Assembly (NCBI RefSeq): GCF_022919135.1
Contig: NZ_CP095049.1
Location: 3,786,501-3,850,500, forward strand
Length of the DNA: 64,000 nucleotides
Source of the DNA: Hymenobacter cellulosivorans
Lineage (GTDB): Bacteria > Bacteroidota > Bacteroidia > Cytophagales > Hymenobacteraceae
Reading direction: 5' to 3'
Under the pieces are notes generated by a model that saw only the letters and a list, made by a program, of their open reading frames with translations, did no database searches and had not been told where the DNA came from. Positions 61,886 to 64,000 of the stretch are shown here, one piece after another. The position numbers and the translations under genes were made by a program. Position 1 is the first letter of the stretch, and each line of letters starts with the position of its first letter.

Positions 61886-63562
61886 TTAGACGTTTTGCTT
61901 TTTCAGCTCACTTACCGCGTGGTCGACGGCGCGGGCCGTGAGGGCCATGTAGGTCAGGGAAGGGTTCTGGCAGGCCGAGGAAGTCATGCAGGCCCCGTCG
62001 GTGACGTACACGTTGGGCGCGTCCCAGACCTGGTTGTGAGCGTTGAGCACCGACGTTTTCGGGTCGCGGCCCATGCGGGCGGTACCCATTTCGTGGATGC
62101 CGCCGCCCATGGCGTAGCCGTTGTTGTAGGTCTTCACGTTTTTGAGCCCGGCCTTTTCCAGCATTTCCTGGGCATCCTGCATCATGTCGATGCGCATTTT
62201 CTGCTCGTTGTCCCGGATGCTGGCGTCGAGAGCCAGCACGGGTAGGCCCCACTTGTCCTTCTTGTCTTTGTCGAGGAAGGCGCGGTTGTCGTGGTAGGGC
62301 AGGGTTTCGCCGAAGGCGCCCAGGCCCATCGTCCAGTTGCCGGGTTCCGACAGAGCGTCTTTCAGGTCGCCGCCGATGCTCATTTCGGCAATTTCCCGGC
62401 TCCAGCCTTCCCGCCCGGCGCCGCCCTGGTAGCCGAAGCCGCGGATGTAGTCGCGCTTGTCGCCAAAGAGGTTGCGGAAGCGGGGCACATAAATACCGTT
62501 GGCCCGGCGGCCAAACACGTACTTGTCTTCGTAGCCGGGCATCTCGCCGTGGGCCCCCACCCGGAAGTGGTGGTCCATCAGGTTGTGGCCCAGCTGCCCG
62601 CTGCTGCTGCCCAGCCCCTCGGGCCACACGTCGGTGGCCGAGTTCATCAGCACCCAGGCTGAGTTCAGGGTGGAGGCGTTGAGAAACACGATTTTGGCGA
62701 AGTACTCGTAGGTCTGGTTGGTTTCTGCGTCCAGCACTTCTACGCCCTTGGCCCGCTTGGTGTCCTTGTCGTAAAGGATTTTGGTCACGATGGAAAACGG
62801 CCGCAGCGTGAGGTTGCCGGTGGCTACGGCGGCGGGTAAGGAGGCGGCCTGGGTGCTGTAGTAAGCCCCGAATGGGCAGCCCAGCCAGCACTTGTTGCGG
62901 TACTGGCAGTTGGTGCGGTTGTTATGGGCCACGGTGATGTTGGCCGTGCGCCCAATCACCATGTGGCGGTCCTTGTAGTTCTTTTTGATGCGGGCCGCCA
63001 CGTCCTTTTCCACGCAGTTCATTTCCATGGGCGGCATAAAGTCGCCGTCGGGTAGCTGGGGCAGGCCGTCCCGGTTGCCGCTGATGCCCGCGAATTTCTC
63101 CACGTAGCTGTACCAGGGGGCCAGGTCCTTGTAGCGGATAGGCCAGTCGACGGCCACCCCGTCCTTGGCGTTGGCCTCGAAGTCGTAGTCGCTCCAGCGG
63201 TAGCTCTGCCGGCCCCACATCAGGCTGCGGCCGCCCACCTGGTAGCCCCGGAACCAGTCGAAGGGCTTGACCTCCACGTAGGGGCTTTCCCGCTCATCGA
63301 CCCAGAACTCCAGGTTGCTTTCGTTGAGGGTATAGTCGCGCTTGAGCACGGGATGGTCGGCCATCATCTGCTGGGTTTTACCCCCGCGGTGGGGCAACTC
63401 CCAGGGCGCCTTGTTGGCATTCACATAGTCCTTGATGTGCTCCACGTTGCGGCCCCGCTCCAGCAAGATAGTTTTCAGGCCTTTTTCCGTCAATTCCTTG
63501 GCAGCCAGGCCGCCCGAAATACCGGAACCAATGACAATAGCGTCGTAGGTATTCTTTTCCAT
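61886..63562 (-). CDS. GMC-family FAD-dependent sugar/alcohol dehydrogenase, catalytic subunit
   Basis: 558 residues without signal peptide. The FAD-binding motif is IVIGSGISGGLAAKELTEKG (about 10-29), then YQVGGRSLMWGRQS. A Cys pair lies in CQYRNKCWLGCPFG. The C-terminal active-site region has GGGIHEMGTARMGRDPKTS with the catalytic His and ACQNPSLTYMALT with the Asn-Pro pair. It oxidises a sugar or polyol and passes electrons to a cytochrome. Export by the Tat partner downstream is likely. The substrate is unknown; glucoside 3-dehydrogenase is a good candidate. Confidence 0.92.
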   Translation of the reverse strand: MEKNTYDAIVIGSGISGGLAAKELTEKGLKTILLERGRNVEHIKDYVNANKAPWELPHRGGKTQQMMADHPVLKRDYTLNESNLEFWVDERESPYVEVKPFDWFRGYQVGGRSLMWGRQSYRWSDYDFEANAKDGVAVDWPIRYKDLAPWYSYVEKFAGISGNRDGLPQLPDGDFMPPMEMNCVEKDVAARIKKNYKDRHMVIGRTANITVAHNNRTNCQYRNKCWLGCPFGAYYSTQAASLPAAVATGNLTLRPFSIVTKILYDKDTKRAKGVEVLDAETNQTYEYFAKIVFLNASTLNSAWVLMNSATDVWPEGLGSSSGQLGHNLMDHHFRVGAHGEMPGYEDKYVFGRRANGIYVPRFRNLFGDKRDYIRGFGYQGGAGREGWSREIAEMSIGGDLKDALSEPGNWTMGLGAFGETLPYHDNRAFLDKDKKDKWGLPVLALDASIRDNEQKMRIDMMQDAQEMLEKAGLKNVKTYNNGYAMGGGIHEMGTARMGRDPKTSVLNAHNQVWDAPNVYVTDGACMTSSACQNPSLTYMALTARAVDHAVSELKKQNV

Positions 63563-63593
63563 AAAAAGGGTGGGGAATGGTAGGGCGGATTTC

Positions 63594-63669
63594 TAGTTGT
63601 TCGTTGTCAGTTGTTAGGTTGCTCGAACCTTCTTTTCACTGACAACTGACAACGAAGAACGAGCAACTA
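63594..63669. repeat. Palindromic intergenic element, family A
   Basis: tagttgttcgttgtcagttg (63594-) pairs imperfectly with the arm ending at 63669 (actgacaactgacaacgaag, then gagcaacta). The right arm includes the stop codon of the next - strand gene (63667-63669). Confidence 0.85.
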
Positions 63670-64000
63670 CACCAGCGTGCGCTTGATGTGGGTGATGCTC
63701 TTCTGGATGCTGTCGAAGGGGGAGCCGGGCGTTTGATCCTGCTCAACGAAGAAATACTTCAGGCCCGCTTTATTAGCCTGAGCGAAGATGCGCTTGAAGT
63801 CGATGGTGCCGCTGCCGACTTCGGTGAAGTTCTGCTTGGGTGTGTTGTCCATGTCCTTCACGTGCCAGAGCGGGAAGCGGCCGGGGTGCTTCGTGAACAG
63901 GGCCACCGGGTCGTGGCCGGCCTTGGTGGCCCAGTAGAGGTCCAGCTCCATCTGCACCAGATTTTTGTCGGTGCTGCTGAGCAGCAAATCGTAGGGCAGC
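63667..64000 (-). CDS. Sugar phosphate isomerase/epimerase-type protein, 5' end outside window
   Basis: The frame is open to the window edge, so only the C-terminal ~111 residues are seen. LVQMELDLYWATKAGHDPVA, FPLWHVKDMD with the metal-ligand His, and LKYFFVEQDQTPGSPFDSIQ with a Glu match the AP-endonuclease-2 barrel family. It is the first gene of the visible part of the oxidoreductase operon, upstream of the GMC gene. Confidence 0.88.
   Translation of the reverse strand, partial: LPYDLLLSSTDKNLVQMELDLYWATKAGHDPVALFTKHPGRFPLWHVKDMDNTPKQNFTEVGSGTIDFKRIFAQANKAGLKYFFVEQDQTPGSPFDSIQKSITHIKRTLV

Overview
The window is about 58-60% G+C by eye and looks like the chromosome of a Bacteroidota bacterium, most likely Hymenobacter or a close relative in the Cytophagales. 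Supporting signs are Bacteroidota-restricted families (DUF4290, DUF3109, a TonB-linked outer-membrane barrel, GH92, LytS/LytTR), the cluster yceD-rpmF-plsX-fabH-efp-accB-accC, weak Shine-Dalgarno sequences, and several TTG-N18-22-TAnnTTTG promoters of the Bacteroidota type. I recognised no rRNA, tRNA, CRISPR array, insertion sequence or prophage.

Region 1 (1-7.6 kb, + strand) is a chemosensory operon: a poly-HAMP chemoreceptor cut by the window edge, then CheW, CheY, CheB, CheA and CheC. CheB has an intact esterase triad behind a degenerate receiver, CheA lacks a P2 domain, and no CheR is visible. Region 2 (7.6-20.7 kb) is mixed housekeeping: a frameshifted arginase-family gene, a small holin-like membrane protein, a DUF4349 lipoprotein, murA (Asp in place of the fosfomycin-target Cys), DUF4290, a UvrD/PcrA helicase, DUF3109, small unknowns and a GH13/CBM20 amylase lipoprotein.

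Region 3 (20.7-29.6 kb, - strand) is the fatty-acid and translation cluster, followed by an orphan HigA-like regulator, pdxA and pepA. Region 4 (29.7-34.3 kb, + strand) holds rsmA, a 2-hydroxyacid dehydrogenase, greA with a hairpin leader, a HIT domain fused to a NuiA-like nuclease-inhibitor domain, and a stomatin gene broken by a TGA stop. Region 5 (34.4-43 kb) has a GH2-like secreted hydrolase, a TonB-type barrel receptor, a frameshifted OafA-type acyltransferase, a degenerate ~41-bp tandem repeat, a VOC protein, a WYL regulator and a DUF2306 membrane protein.

Region 6 (43-52.6 kb) is partly A+T-rich: an outer-membrane barrel, a LytS/LytTR pair, a SUKH/HEAT protein, small lipoproteins, a GH92 alpha-mannosidase and an A+T-rich methyltransferase. 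Region 7 (52.7-64 kb) is dominated by a long - strand operon: GMC flavoprotein, Tat-exported subunit 3, Gfo/Idh/MocA oxidoreductase, TIM-barrel isomerases, monohaem cytochrome c lipoprotein, MFS sugar/nucleoside transporter and a DUF1080 (3-keto-disaccharide hydrolase family) protein. A second, convergent DUF1080 gene and a lactonase lie next to it. Together these resemble an oxidative (3-keto) glycoside degradation system.

Two features cut across the map. Many gaps between same-strand genes carry palindromic elements from at least three sequence families. Three conserved genes are disrupted, two of them at G6 runs where a seventh G would restore the frame.
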